Shown here: one piece after another, positions 15,233 to 23,826 of the stretch
Numbering within the stretch: the first letter of the stretch is position 1
How the letters are laid out: the number at the start of each line of letters is the position of its first letter
Assembly: GCA_945910425.1 (NCBI GenBank)
Contig: CAMDYM010000013.1
Coordinates: 1-32,431 of the forward strand
Source of the DNA: an uncultured Candidatus Melainabacteria bacterium
GTDB taxonomy: Bacteria; Cyanobacteriota; Vampirovibrionia; Gastranaerophilales; Gastranaerophilaceae
Direction of reading: 5' to 3'
DNA: 32,431 nt
Program-made: the position numbers and the translations under genes
Notes under the pieces: model-generated
What the model was told of the DNA's origin: nothing
Databases searched by the model: none
What the model saw: only the letters and a program-made list of their open reading frames with translations

Positions 15233-17134
15233 TTACGAACAACCTGAATATCCGCAATTTAAACAAACAAAACACCCTTCCGCCATTTGAATTTCATTCC
15301 CGCATTCCGGGCATTTAACTGTCTTTATCTCACCTGTCGGATTATATGTTTCTTTTTTTACTTCAAGATTCATCGGCTGAAACTGACGGGAATTATTACG
15401 ATAAACAGTAAGACCTTTTAATTTATTTTTAAATGCAAGAATATATGTTTCTTTTATATCATCTTTTGTAGCGGATTCTACAAAATTAACCGTTTTAGAT
15501 ACCGCATTATCAGTGTATTTTTGAAAAGCAGCCTGCATTTTTACATGCCAGTACGGCGTAATATCATGCGCTGTCTGAAAAATATTTTTAACATCATCCG
15601 AAATATTATCTATATGAGCTATAGAACCGTCTTTTGCTATTTTTCCCATAAGTTCTTGAGAATAAAGCCTGTGTGATTTCATATATTGTTCAAATATCGG
15701 ATTAACCTCAAGAAGTTCTGTTCCATCCATAATATTTCTTGAAAAAACTAACCCGAATAATGGTTCTATTCCGCCAGAAGCTCCTGCTATCATCGAAATT
15801 GTTCCTGTTGGCGCGATACAGGTTGTTGTTGCATTACGAAGCCCGTATTTTTTAACATCTTCATCCAAATTTTGCCACTGCGAGTCAGTAATATTCCCTC
15901 CATGATATTTGTTATAAAAATAATTCCCGCTATTATAAATGCTTGCGTCAAAATTATTAAATCTTCCCCGCTCTTTTGCCAGTTCAACAGATTCTGTTTT
16001 TGAAACATAATTGATAAATTCCATAACCTTCCCTGCAAGTTCAACACCCTCGTCAGAAGAATATGAAATTCCAAGCTTCATAAGCATATCAGCCCAGCCC
16101 ATAACGCCTAAACCAATTTTACGATTATTTAAGACAATTTCTTTTATTTGAGGAAGCGGATATTTATTAACGGTTATAACATTATCTAAAAATCTCATTG
16201 CAGTTCTTACGGTCTGTTCAAGCAAATTCCAATCAATTTCTTTTGCACCCGTTACCATTTGGCCAAGATTTATTGAGCCCAGATTACAGGCTTCATACGG
16301 AAGTAACGGCACCTCTCCGCAAGGATTTGTTGACTCAATTTCACCCAACTTCGGAGTAGGATTATCTGCATTTATCCTGTCTATAAAAATAATTCCCGGT
16401 TCTCCGTTTTGCCAAGCCCTATCTACAATCAGGTCAAAAACATCCTTAGCATTTTTCTTAGCATAAACCTTACCGTCCTGAGGATTTATCAAATCATAAT
16501 CTTCATTATTAAGATAAGCTTCCATAAACTTATCGGTAACTGCTACAGAAATATTAAAATTATTGAGCTTATTTAAATCAGACTTACAATTAATAAAATC
16601 AATAATATCAGGATGGTCAACACGCAAAATTCCCATATTCGCACCACGTCTTGTACCGCCTTGTTTTACAGCTTCGGTTGCAGAGTTATAAACTTCCATA
16701 AACGAAACCGGACCTGAAGATACTCCCATAGTTGAACGCACCAAACTGTTTTTCGGGCGTAATCTTGAAAAAGAAAATCCAGTTCCGCCACCTGATTGAT
16801 GAATCAGCGCCGTATTTTTTAAAGTATCAAAGATACTTACTAAGCTGTCTTCAATAGGTAACACAAAGCATGCCGCCAATTGACCGAGTTCTTTCCCCGC
16901 ATTCATCAACGTCGGAGAATTTGGCATAAAATAACGTTTTGCCATAACTTCATAAAAACGTTTCGCCTCGTCTTTATGTCCAAGGGCAATCGTATCCGAA
17001 ACCCTTTTTAGCATTTCTTTCGGGGTTTCGATACAATTTCCCTTATTATCCCTGTTTAAATATCTTTTCTTCAAGACCTTTAAGGCGTTTTCAGAAAAAC
17101 CTAAGCTCTCAGGACAAGTATTTTTATCCTGCAT
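15233..17134 (-). CDS. nrdJ: Adenosylcobalamin-dependent (class II) ribonucleotide reductase
   Basis: This enzyme makes deoxyribonucleotides with a radical generated from vitamin B12. At 633 residues it has the length of compact class II enzymes. Visible are MPNSPTLMNAG near residue 70, Cys89 in LAACFVLP, the finger-loop NPCGE with Cys272 and Glu274, and Cys283 in EACNLGSINL. The C-terminal tail has CPECG and CFVCLNCGYSGC, a Cys-rich module likely to be zinc-binding or redox-relay. A-AAGGAGC precedes the ATG. Oxygen independence fits an anaerobe, and the cell needs B12 from synthesis or uptake. The 26-base gap upstream has no room for a cobalamin riboswitch. Confidence 0.95.
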   Translation of the reverse strand: MQDKNTCPESLGFSENALKVLKKRYLNRDNKGNCIETPKEMLKRVSDTIALGHKDEAKRFYEVMAKRYFMPNSPTLMNAGKELGQLAACFVLPIEDSLVSIFDTLKNTALIHQSGGGTGFSFSRLRPKNSLVRSTMGVSSGPVSFMEVYNSATEAVKQGGTRRGANMGILRVDHPDIIDFINCKSDLNKLNNFNISVAVTDKFMEAYLNNEDYDLINPQDGKVYAKKNAKDVFDLIVDRAWQNGEPGIIFIDRINADNPTPKLGEIESTNPCGEVPLLPYEACNLGSINLGQMVTGAKEIDWNLLEQTVRTAMRFLDNVITVNKYPLPQIKEIVLNNRKIGLGVMGWADMLMKLGISYSSDEGVELAGKVMEFINYVSKTESVELAKERGRFNNFDASIYNSGNYFYNKYHGGNITDSQWQNLDEDVKKYGLRNATTTCIAPTGTISMIAGASGGIEPLFGLVFSRNIMDGTELLEVNPIFEQYMKSHRLYSQELMGKIAKDGSIAHIDNISDDVKNIFQTAHDITPYWHVKMQAAFQKYTDNAVSKTVNFVESATKDDIKETYILAFKNKLKGLTVYRNNSRQFQPMNLEVKKETYNPTGEIKTVKCPECGNEIQMAEGCFVCLNCGYSGCS

Positions 17135-17160
17135 AAATGCTCCTTTTTAATTATGAAGTA

Positions 17161-17748
17161 TTAAGCAAGCCATTCTTTTATATCGTTACTTAATTCTTGT
17201 TTTTTAGCTTCCGGATCTAAGCTGTCCAATCTTGCTTGTTTTTCCAAAGCTTCAAGATAAGAAGGTCTCTTTTCAACTTCAGAAACTACAAAATTTTCTG
17301 AAATTAACGGATCTCTTACAATTCTATATAAAAGTCTTCTGAAAGTTTCCGTATCAATCGGTTTATCTAAAGCAAAAAACTCTGTTGCAACTTTAGGACA
17401 TTTTCCGTCAAGTGTTACAAGCAGATTTTCTTCATCACCTGTATTTATCTTTTTTACAGAAACGGTAACTAATTTATCTTCAGGCCAAACATCTCTTGCA
17501 ACAAGAGATCTTGTTTCCGGTTTGCAATTTAAAAAGCTTTGAGTTTTACGTTCAGCTTGTTCATTAAGATCATTCATTGCTATTTTTAAAGCAACCATAT
17601 CTTCATGTACATATTCTGTATTTGAATACGGTCTGTCTTTACTTAAGTTATAATATAAATCTTTTGATGGTTTATCCAATTCAAATTTTAAAAGACCAAA
17701 TTGTGGTTGTTTATTGTTATTATTTAAAGAAACCGGTGCAACTTTCAT
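17161..17748 (-). CDS. Uncharacterised 195-residue protein upstream of nrdJ
   Basis: I cannot assign a family. The N-terminus MKVAPVSLNNNNKQPQFG is polar and Asn-rich, without a signal peptide. The rest is charged and soluble, with helical stretches (EDMVALKIAMNDLNEQAERK near residue 50) and a predicted strand-rich middle. AGGAGG lies nine bases before the ATG, a strong ribosome binding site. It is 26 bases upstream of nrdJ and is probably cotranscribed. A functional link to the reductase is possible but not shown. Confidence 0.7.
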   Translation of the reverse strand: MKVAPVSLNNNNKQPQFGLLKFELDKPSKDLYYNLSKDRPYSNTEYVHEDMVALKIAMNDLNEQAERKTQSFLNCKPETRSLVARDVWPEDKLVTVSVKKINTGDEENLLVTLDGKCPKVATEFFALDKPIDTETFRRLLYRIVRDPLISENFVVSEVEKRPSYLEALEKQARLDSLDPEAKKQELSNDIKEWLA

Positions 17749-17912
17749 GACTAAATGCCTCCTACTTTTTCATGTATTATTGTACATTATAAGTTCAAAC
17801 AAAAAAAAACTTGTTAAATACAAACAAAATACTTAATATTTTGTTACAATTAAATCCATATCTATATCCGACAAGATAATACAAAACCTTCTTTTTATGA
17901 TATATTGAAAAC

Positions 17913-19757
17913 ATGATTAGGAGAGTTTTTAAGGTTTTATTTGTAATTATACTTACGGCATTACTGCTAAAAGGATGTCTTGTAAAAGATATTCCAAATA
18001 ACAGCAATCAACTAAGAGAAGAGAAAACCGTAACCTCAAATTGGACATATACTATTCCGAAAAATATTACAATAAACGGTGTTGATTATCTGCAATCACA
18101 AGCTCCTATAGGCAATTTCGGCGGAGAACTTATCACATCAACCATCGGTGAAGGTCCAAAAACCTTTAACCCGTTTAACTGTAAAGATAATACTTCACAA
18201 ATTATGACAAGTATAATGTATGACGGGCTTTTATCAACAGACCCGATAAACGGAAAACCAATACCAAAGCTTGCTAAATCTTACACAATTTCTCCTGACG
18301 GAAAAACATATACAATCAAGCTCCGCCACGGAATAAAATGGACTGACGGAAAACCGATTACGGCTGATGATGTTATTTTCACATGGCACGATATTATATT
18401 TGCAGGATTTGGAGATACTTCAGTCAGGGATTCGTTAGTGATTGATGATAAATTACCGACTGTCCGCAAAATTGATGATTATACTGTAGAATTTACAACC
18501 GATAAACCTTACGCTCCGTTTATCAGGTTGCTTTCAACCCCGATTGCCCCCAAACATATCTTCATGCCTGCTGTTAAAAAAGGTAAAAAATATTTTGACT
18601 CATTTTTATCAACAAACACCCCTCCTAACAAATTTGTGACCTCAGGAACTTTCAAACTTAAAGAATACGTTCCGGCGCAGCGTGTAGTATTTGAAAGAAA
18701 TCCCAATTATTATGAAATAAATAAAGATAACAAAAAACTGCCTTATCTTGATAAATACATATTTTTAATCGTAGGCGACTTAAATAATGAGGTTTTAAAA
18801 TTTGAAGCAAAAGAACTTGATGTGATTTCACTTCAAGGTTCAAAAGTTGCAAGATACAAATCTCTTGAACCGCATTCTGATTTCAAACTGTATAATCTCG
18901 GACCTACTACAAGTACAATGTACCTTTCAATGAACTTAAACAACAGAAAAGGAAAAGACGGCAAATACTACGTTAACCCGATTAAACAAAAATGGTTTCA
19001 GGACTTGAATTTTAGAAACGCAGTTGATTATGCAATCGACAGAAAAAATATGGTATTTAATATTGCAAACGGAATTGCTGCACCATTGTTTACCCCTGAA
19101 AGCTTAAATTCTATTTACTTAAATAAAAACATTAAGCCTTATGATAAAGATCTTGAAAAATCCAAAGAATTTTTGAAAAAATCAGGATTTTATACAAAAA
19201 GGGGTAAACTTTACGACAAAGACGGAAACCTTGTAGAATTTGACCTTTACACAAACGCCGGCAACACGGAACGTGAAGCTATCGGAGTTATGATAAAACA
19301 AGATTTGGAAGATTTAGGGATGAAGGTTAACTTTAAACCTATTGAATTTAACTCTCTTGTTAATAAGCTTGTCAGTACATTTGACTGGGATATGGTTATA
19401 ATGGGGCTTACCGGTTCACCTTTAGAACCAAACGGAGGCAAAAATGTTTGGCTGTCTGACGGAAGACTTCATATGTTTAATATGAGAACCCCGCAAGAAG
19501 GTAAAGCTAAAATCTTGCCTTGGGAAAAAGAACTTGATGAATGTTTTACAAAAGGTGCGCTGGCAACAAAATTTGAAGACAGAAAAAAATATTACGACAA
19601 ATACCAGGAAATTGTATATAGAGAAAAACCCTTTATATACATATATTCACCTGTTATTATTATGGCTATAAGAGATAAATTCAAAAACATATACCCATCA
19701 AGCTTGGGTGGGTTAACACACAATATTGAAGAAATTTACGTTGAAAGGGACAAGTAA
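17913..19757 (+). CDS. ABC transporter substrate-binding lipoprotein (family 5, peptide type)
   Basis: This 614-residue protein is a DppA/OppA-like binding protein for oligopeptides or similar solutes. The N-terminus has a basic start, a hydrophobic stretch and Cys22 in LLKGC, a lipoprotein-type signal although Lys at -2 is atypical. Family patterns include FNPFNCKDNTSQIMTSIMYDGLL near residue 90, LRHGIKWTDGKPITADDVIFTWH near 143, and KPYAPFIRLL. No clear ribosome binding site precedes the ATG, but there is no better start. Two permease genes follow on the same strand. The ligand cannot be told from sequence. Confidence 0.93.
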   Translation: MIRRVFKVLFVIILTALLLKGCLVKDIPNNSNQLREEKTVTSNWTYTIPKNITINGVDYLQSQAPIGNFGGELITSTIGEGPKTFNPFNCKDNTSQIMTSIMYDGLLSTDPINGKPIPKLAKSYTISPDGKTYTIKLRHGIKWTDGKPITADDVIFTWHDIIFAGFGDTSVRDSLVIDDKLPTVRKIDDYTVEFTTDKPYAPFIRLLSTPIAPKHIFMPAVKKGKKYFDSFLSTNTPPNKFVTSGTFKLKEYVPAQRVVFERNPNYYEINKDNKKLPYLDKYIFLIVGDLNNEVLKFEAKELDVISLQGSKVARYKSLEPHSDFKLYNLGPTTSTMYLSMNLNNRKGKDGKYYVNPIKQKWFQDLNFRNAVDYAIDRKNMVFNIANGIAAPLFTPESLNSIYLNKNIKPYDKDLEKSKEFLKKSGFYTKRGKLYDKDGNLVEFDLYTNAGNTEREAIGVMIKQDLEDLGMKVNFKPIEFNSLVNKLVSTFDWDMVIMGLTGSPLEPNGGKNVWLSDGRLHMFNMRTPQEGKAKILPWEKELDECFTKGALATKFEDRKKYYDKYQEIVYREKPFIYIYSPVIIMAIRDKFKNIYPSSLGGLTHNIEEIYVERDK

Positions 19758-19771
19758 GATAAAAACTCACG

Positions 19772-19800
19772 CCCTCGCCCCTTTAGGAGAGGGTCGAGGG
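19772..19800 (+). repeat. GC-rich hairpin between binding protein and permease genes
   Basis: CCCTCG (19772-19777) pairs with CGAGGG (19795-19800), extended by CCC/GGG with one bulged T. The whole stretch is far richer in G and C than its surroundings. It has no T-run, so it is not an ordinary terminator. It could be a mobile intergenic palindrome or an RNA processing or stability element that sets the level of binding protein above that of the permeases. Confidence 0.6.
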
Positions 19801-19817
19801 AGGGGAAAATAAATATT

Positions 19818-20789
19818 ATGGAAATTTTAAAATACATTATAAAAAGAATAATTCAAACAATACCGTTACTTATACTAGTATCGTTAATAAGCTTTTTTAT
19901 AATAAGGTTATCACCCGTTGACCCTCTTGCGGAGTTAAAGCTAAACCCGTCGATTTCTCCTGAAACTGTAGAAAAAGAACGCCAAAGACTGGGTCTTGAT
20001 AAACCCGTAATAATCCAATACGGGAAATGGGCATTTTCGTTTATAAAAGGGGATTTAGGTGTAACTTCAACCGGTGAAAAAGTCAGCCAAAAGTTAAAAG
20101 AAAGAATACCGAACACGCTACTTTTAACCTCAATCGTAATCCTTTTAACTTGGCTTGTCGGCGTTCCACTTGGTATTATTGCGGCAGTAAAATGGAAAAC
20201 TCCGACAGACAGAATAATGACAGTTCTGACAAGTATCGGAATGGCAATTCCTTCATTTTTCTTTGCGGTTTTGTTACTTTTATTCGCGGTAAAAACAGGC
20301 TGGTTTCCGATTGGAGGATTAACAAGTCCTAATTTTGCGGATTTAAGTTTCGGGGGTAAATTCCTTGATATTTCTTATCACTTAGTATTACCTGTTTTTG
20401 TACTGTTTACAATATCATTAGCAGGATTACAGCGCCAGATGAGAGCAAATATGCTTGATGTTTTGGATAGCGATTATGTAAAATTTGCAAGAGCAAAGGG
20501 GCTGCCTGAATACATTGTCATTTATAAACATGCACTACGTAACGCCGTTAATCCTATGATTACACTTCTTGGTTTTGAATTTGCAGGGTTGTTATCAGGA
20601 GCTGCACTAACTGAATATGTTTTCCAATACCCGGGGCTTGGAAGACTTATTTTGGAAGCCGTTTTAAAATCAGATATAAATCTTGTTATGGCATCTTTAA
20701 TGATGGGCGCTGTAATGCTTATTTTAGGAAACTTAATAGCAGATATTCTTCTTATTATTACAGACCCGAGGATTAGGGTGAAATCATGA
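19818..20789 (+). CDS. ABC transporter permease (DppB/OppB type)
   Basis: One of two inner-membrane subunits of the peptide-type importer. The 323 residues contain six membrane segments. The N-terminal pattern IIKRIIQTIPLLILVSLISF, the motif LGLDKPVIIQYGKW, and the ATPase-contact loop ARAKGLPEYIVIYKHALRNAVNP are typical. AGGGG of the preceding GC-rich hairpin region is the nearest ribosome binding site. The stop codon overlaps the start of the second permease by four bases. Confidence 0.95.
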   Translation: MEILKYIIKRIIQTIPLLILVSLISFFIIRLSPVDPLAELKLNPSISPETVEKERQRLGLDKPVIIQYGKWAFSFIKGDLGVTSTGEKVSQKLKERIPNTLLLTSIVILLTWLVGVPLGIIAAVKWKTPTDRIMTVLTSIGMAIPSFFFAVLLLLFAVKTGWFPIGGLTSPNFADLSFGGKFLDISYHLVLPVFVLFTISLAGLQRQMRANMLDVLDSDYVKFARAKGLPEYIVIYKHALRNAVNPMITLLGFEFAGLLSGAALTEYVFQYPGLGRLILEAVLKSDINLVMASLMMGAVMLILGNLIADILLIITDPRIRVKS

Positions 20790-21853
20790 TTAAAGATATT
20801 TTTAAACAACTTTGGAATGATAAATTTGCAAGAATTGCCCTGATAGTTCTTGGGGTAATTTATCTTGCACTGTTTTTAGCTGATTTTATCGCACCTTATA
20901 CAAAGGATTTTTCTGATAGGACAATGGCTTATGTTCCTCCGTCTAAAGTGTTTACGATAGATGAAAACGGCAAACTTTCAAAACCTTATACCTATAATTA
21001 CATACGAGAATTTGATCCCGAAAACCTTGAAATTAAATACACCCTTGACAGAAGCAAAAAACATTACATAAAGTTTTTCTCTCAAGGGCAACCGTACAAG
21101 TTTTTAGGACTAATCCCGATGAAACGTCATTTATTTACTACAGATAAAGACGGAAGGATATTTATACTCGGAACAGATATTAACGGACGGGACGTATTTT
21201 CAAGACTGCTTTTTGGCGGAAGAATTTCTATGACAATAGGATTTTTAGCTTTATTTGTATTATTTCCGATAGGACTATTATACGGAGGAATTTCGGGGTA
21301 TTTCGGCGGGAAAGTCGACAGCATCATGATGAGGTTTGCAGAAGCTGTTATGTCTATACCGAGTTTTTATCTGCTTATAATTCTTGCGTCAATTCTACCA
21401 TCTGGTATGACAAGTACACAAAGGTTTATGCTCATTGTAATAATTCTTGCGCTTATTGGCTGGGCAGGATTTGCAAGGGTTGTCAGAGGAATGATATTGT
21501 CTGTCAAAAATCAGGAATACATTCAAGCTGCTCAATCAATCGGAGCTTCAAAAATGCGTATTATTACAAAACACTTACTGCCACAAACTACAAGTTTTGT
21601 AATAGTTGCAATGACTTTATCTATTCCGTCTTATATATTGTCTGAATCCGGATTAAGCTTCTTAGGACTCGGAATTCAGCAACCTGATGCCAGCTGGGGT
21701 AATATGCTAAAAGAAGCACAAGAATTTACAAATATTTTATATAGACCATGGCTGTTGACTCCCGGATTTTTAATTTTTGTATCAGTTTTGGCATTTAATG
21801 TAATAGGTGATACTATTAGAGATATATTAGATCCAAAATCTAAAGTGAGATAA
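20786..21853 (+). CDS. ABC transporter permease (DppC/OppC type) with long periplasmic insert
   Basis: The partner permease, 355 residues. After the first membrane helix (ARIALIVLGVIYLALFLADF) comes an unusually long loop of about 100 residues before GTDINGRDVFSRLLFGGRIS. The ATPase-contact loop AAQSIGASKMRIITKHLLPQ and the end pattern SFLGLGIQQPDASWGNML are standard. It starts ATG inside the upstream stop (ATGA). No ATPase gene follows within the window; the transport ATPases must be encoded elsewhere or shared. Confidence 0.95.
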   Translation: MIKDIFKQLWNDKFARIALIVLGVIYLALFLADFIAPYTKDFSDRTMAYVPPSKVFTIDENGKLSKPYTYNYIREFDPENLEIKYTLDRSKKHYIKFFSQGQPYKFLGLIPMKRHLFTTDKDGRIFILGTDINGRDVFSRLLFGGRISMTIGFLALFVLFPIGLLYGGISGYFGGKVDSIMMRFAEAVMSIPSFYLLIILASILPSGMTSTQRFMLIVIILALIGWAGFARVVRGMILSVKNQEYIQAAQSIGASKMRIITKHLLPQTTSFVIVAMTLSIPSYILSESGLSFLGLGIQQPDASWGNMLKEAQEFTNILYRPWLLTPGFLIFVSVLAFNVIGDTIRDILDPKSKVR

Positions 21854-21856
21854 ACA

Positions 21857-22273
21857 ATGCAAAAAGTGAAAAAGATTATAATTTTAACAAGCGCCTTAAT
21901 AATTCTAACAGTATTACTTTACTGGAGTTTACCGTTTGTACTTGTTATAAACTCTTTTAATCAGTCAGATAAACAAAAAGAATTATCTTTGTTAAACATT
22001 GCAGTAAACATTTCAATATTTCCCACGCAAAAACAATATGCTCTTGAAGCTGCGATACCAACTCTTGTTATCACAAGAGATTATCTTGGGGCAATTGAAT
22101 ACATAAAAGATTTAGAAAAAATTACAACGCTGAATAACGGCATAAAATACTTGGCATCATATTCTTATATGCAAATAGGCGATTTTGAAAACGCAATGCA
22201 GTATGCAATAGAGTCAGAAAATAAAAAAATTCAAACAAAAATTTATAATAAAATAAAAGAAAAGAGGAAATAA
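21857..22273 (+). CDS. Small membrane-anchored protein with TPR-like helices
   Basis: A 138-residue protein with one N-terminal membrane segment (IIILTSALIILTVLLYWSLPFVLVI) and a helical soluble part. The helical pairs (EAAIPTLVITRDYLGAIEYIKDLEK and KYLASYSYMQIGDFENAMQYAIES) have the spacing and the small/large pattern of tetratricopeptide repeats. The start is three bases past the permease stop, and its own stop overlaps the next ATG as TAATG. It therefore sits tightly between transporter and MgtC-family genes. Function unknown. Confidence 0.75.
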   Translation: MQKVKKIIILTSALIILTVLLYWSLPFVLVINSFNQSDKQKELSLLNIAVNISIFPTQKQYALEAAIPTLVITRDYLGAIEYIKDLEKITTLNNGIKYLASYSYMQIGDFENAMQYAIESENKKIQTKIYNKIKEKRK

Positions 22274-22995
22274 TGGAAGGGCTTATTAATTTAGAATTTT
22301 TTATAAGAATCGGAATAGCTGTGGCATTTGGATTTTGTATAGGACTAGAAAGAGAACTAACAAACAAATATGCGGGCTTAAGAACACATATTCTTGTATG
22401 TTTGGGAGCTTGCGTATTCACCTTGATTTCAATCTACGGATTTCCAACCTTTGCTCCGGGCGATAATGTAATTATCGATCACTCAACAGGTATAAGAGAT
22501 ACATCTCGAGTTGCGGCACAAATCGTTACGGGTATTGGTTTTATCGGTGCAGGTACGGTATTAAGAAACGGTCCGATAGTTTTAGGGCTGACAACAGCCG
22601 CAACCCTTTGGATTGCGGCAAGTATCGGTATGGCATGCGGTGCGGGAATGTTTGATATAGCGTTTTCCGGTACAATTCTTGCAATCCTGACTCTTGTTTC
22701 AATAAGAGTTTTAGAAAGAAAAGTTCTTCCGACAAGCACAAAGAAAACCCGCAGAGTTAAATTAAGTCTTGTTTGCGCAAAAGAAAATGCGGACAAAATA
22801 TATAATTTTATTCTTGATAAATATACAGAAATTTCAGAATTCTCAAAGAAAAGCCTTAAAAATGAAGAAACTCCAAGCACAAAAATAAGCTGCATTGTTG
22901 ATGTTACGGGACGAAAACCGATAAAAGATTTATATAAAACATTCCAAAACATTGAAGGAATAGAATCTATTACAATTCAGGAATATATGGAGTAA
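22273..22995 (+). CDS. MgtC/SapB-family membrane protein
   Basis: The family's best-known member, Salmonella MgtC, is a virulence and magnesium-stress factor that restrains the F-type ATP synthase; many members are uncharacterised. In this 240-residue protein the signature GLERELTNKYAGLRTHILVCLGA lies near residue 21, and VTGIGFIGAGTVLR near 78, within about four membrane segments. The C-terminal third (RRVKLSLVCAKENADKIYNFI onward) is soluble and ACT-like. Its ATG overlaps the preceding stop. Confidence 0.92.
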   Translation: MEGLINLEFFIRIGIAVAFGFCIGLERELTNKYAGLRTHILVCLGACVFTLISIYGFPTFAPGDNVIIDHSTGIRDTSRVAAQIVTGIGFIGAGTVLRNGPIVLGLTTAATLWIAASIGMACGAGMFDIAFSGTILAILTLVSIRVLERKVLPTSTKKTRRVKLSLVCAKENADKIYNFILDKYTEISEFSKKSLKNEETPSTKISCIVDVTGRKPIKDLYKTFQNIEGIESITIQEYME

Positions 22996-23000
22996 AATGC

Positions 23001-23029
23001 TTTACTTTAGGTTAAGTTTAAGCTAGGAT
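23001..23029 (+). promoter_or_regulatory. Possible promoter of the pyrH operon
   Basis: TTTACT (23001-23006) and TAGGAT (23024-23029) are 17 bases apart, each matching four of six consensus bases. It lies just past the MgtC-family stop codon. Confidence 0.4.
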
Positions 23030-23050
23030 AAAAGGGGTAAAATTATTCAA

Positions 23051-23069
23051 CCCTCGTAACATTCGAGGG
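23051..23069 (+). repeat. Hairpin upstream of pyrH
   Basis: CCCTCG (23051-23056) and CGAGGG (23064-23069) pair perfectly around a 7-base loop. No T-run follows, and the pyrH ribosome binding site begins about ten bases later. The arms are identical to those of the hairpin at 19772-19800. Confidence 0.6.
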
Positions 23070-23090
23070 AATATAAAGGGAGAAATAACG

Positions 23091-23801
23091 TTGAAATATA
23101 AACGAATTTTATTAAAAATAAGCGGAGAAGCACTTTTAGGCAGCCAACAGTTTGGTATCGACCAAGAACCTGTAGCAATGATTGCAAACGAAATAAAAAA
23201 AGTAACTGAAAACGGAGCTCAAGTAGCAGTAGTTGTCGGCGGAGGCAACATTTTCCGAGGAATGAAAAACAGTGCAAAACTCGGAATGGACCAAGCTTCA
23301 GGAGATTATGTCGGAATGCTTGCAACAGTGATGAATGCAATAGCTCTTCAAAGCGCACTCACACAAATCGGTGTTCAATGCAGAGTTCAATCAGCAATCG
23401 CTATGAACCAAATCGCAGAACCTTATATCCGCCACAGAGCAATCAGACACCTTGAAAAAGGCAGAGTAGTAATCTTTGCGGCAGGAACAGGTAATCCGTT
23501 TTTTACAACAGATACCGCAGCAGCCCTAAGAGCATCTGAAATTAACGCTGAAGCAATGCTTATGGCTAAAAACGGAGTTGACGGGGTTTACACAGATGAC
23601 CCTAATACAAATCCTAATGCTAAAAAACTTGAAAATATTAACTACGATGATATCATCAAAAACGGTTTAAAAATTATGGACACATCAGCTTGTGCGCTAT
23701 GTAAACAAAATAATATTCCGATTGTAGTTTTTGACTTCAAAAAAGAAGACGGAATAAAAAATATCCTTAACGGAGAAAAACTCGGAACATATATCAGCTA
23801 A
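23091..23801 (+). CDS. pyrH: UMP kinase, TTG start
   Basis: PyrH phosphorylates UMP to UDP in pyrimidine nucleotide synthesis; the bacterial enzyme is a hexamer of the amino-acid kinase family. The 236 residues show LLKISGEALLG at the N-terminus, VVVGGGNIFRG near residue 47, GTGNPFFTTDTAAALRA near 131 and DGVYTDDPNTNPNA near 164. The start is TTG; GGGAG lies eight bases upstream and the N-terminus fits the family. The ATG codons inside the gene would remove the nucleotide-binding start. Confidence 0.95.
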   Translation: MKYKRILLKISGEALLGSQQFGIDQEPVAMIANEIKKVTENGAQVAVVVGGGNIFRGMKNSAKLGMDQASGDYVGMLATVMNAIALQSALTQIGVQCRVQSAIAMNQIAEPYIRHRAIRHLEKGRVVIFAAGTGNPFFTTDTAAALRASEINAEAMLMAKNGVDGVYTDDPNTNPNAKKLENINYDDIIKNGLKIMDTSACALCKQNNIPIVVFDFKKEDGIKNILNGEKLGTYIS

Positions 23802-23826
23802 TAATAAATAACGAAAGAGGTAAAAA

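Noticed and set aside
17135-17160. Cobalamin riboswitch directly upstream of nrdJ
   Set aside because: The gap is only 26 bases and holds the ribosome binding site; a riboswitch would need far more.
22479-22952. 157-codon open frame on the minus strand opposite the MgtC-family gene
   Set aside because: It mirrors a well-recognised membrane protein gene and has no family pattern of its own.
23051-23069. Hairpin before pyrH as a rho-independent terminator
   Set aside because: The stem is good but no T-run follows on the plus strand, and the ribosome binding site of pyrH begins about ten bases later.
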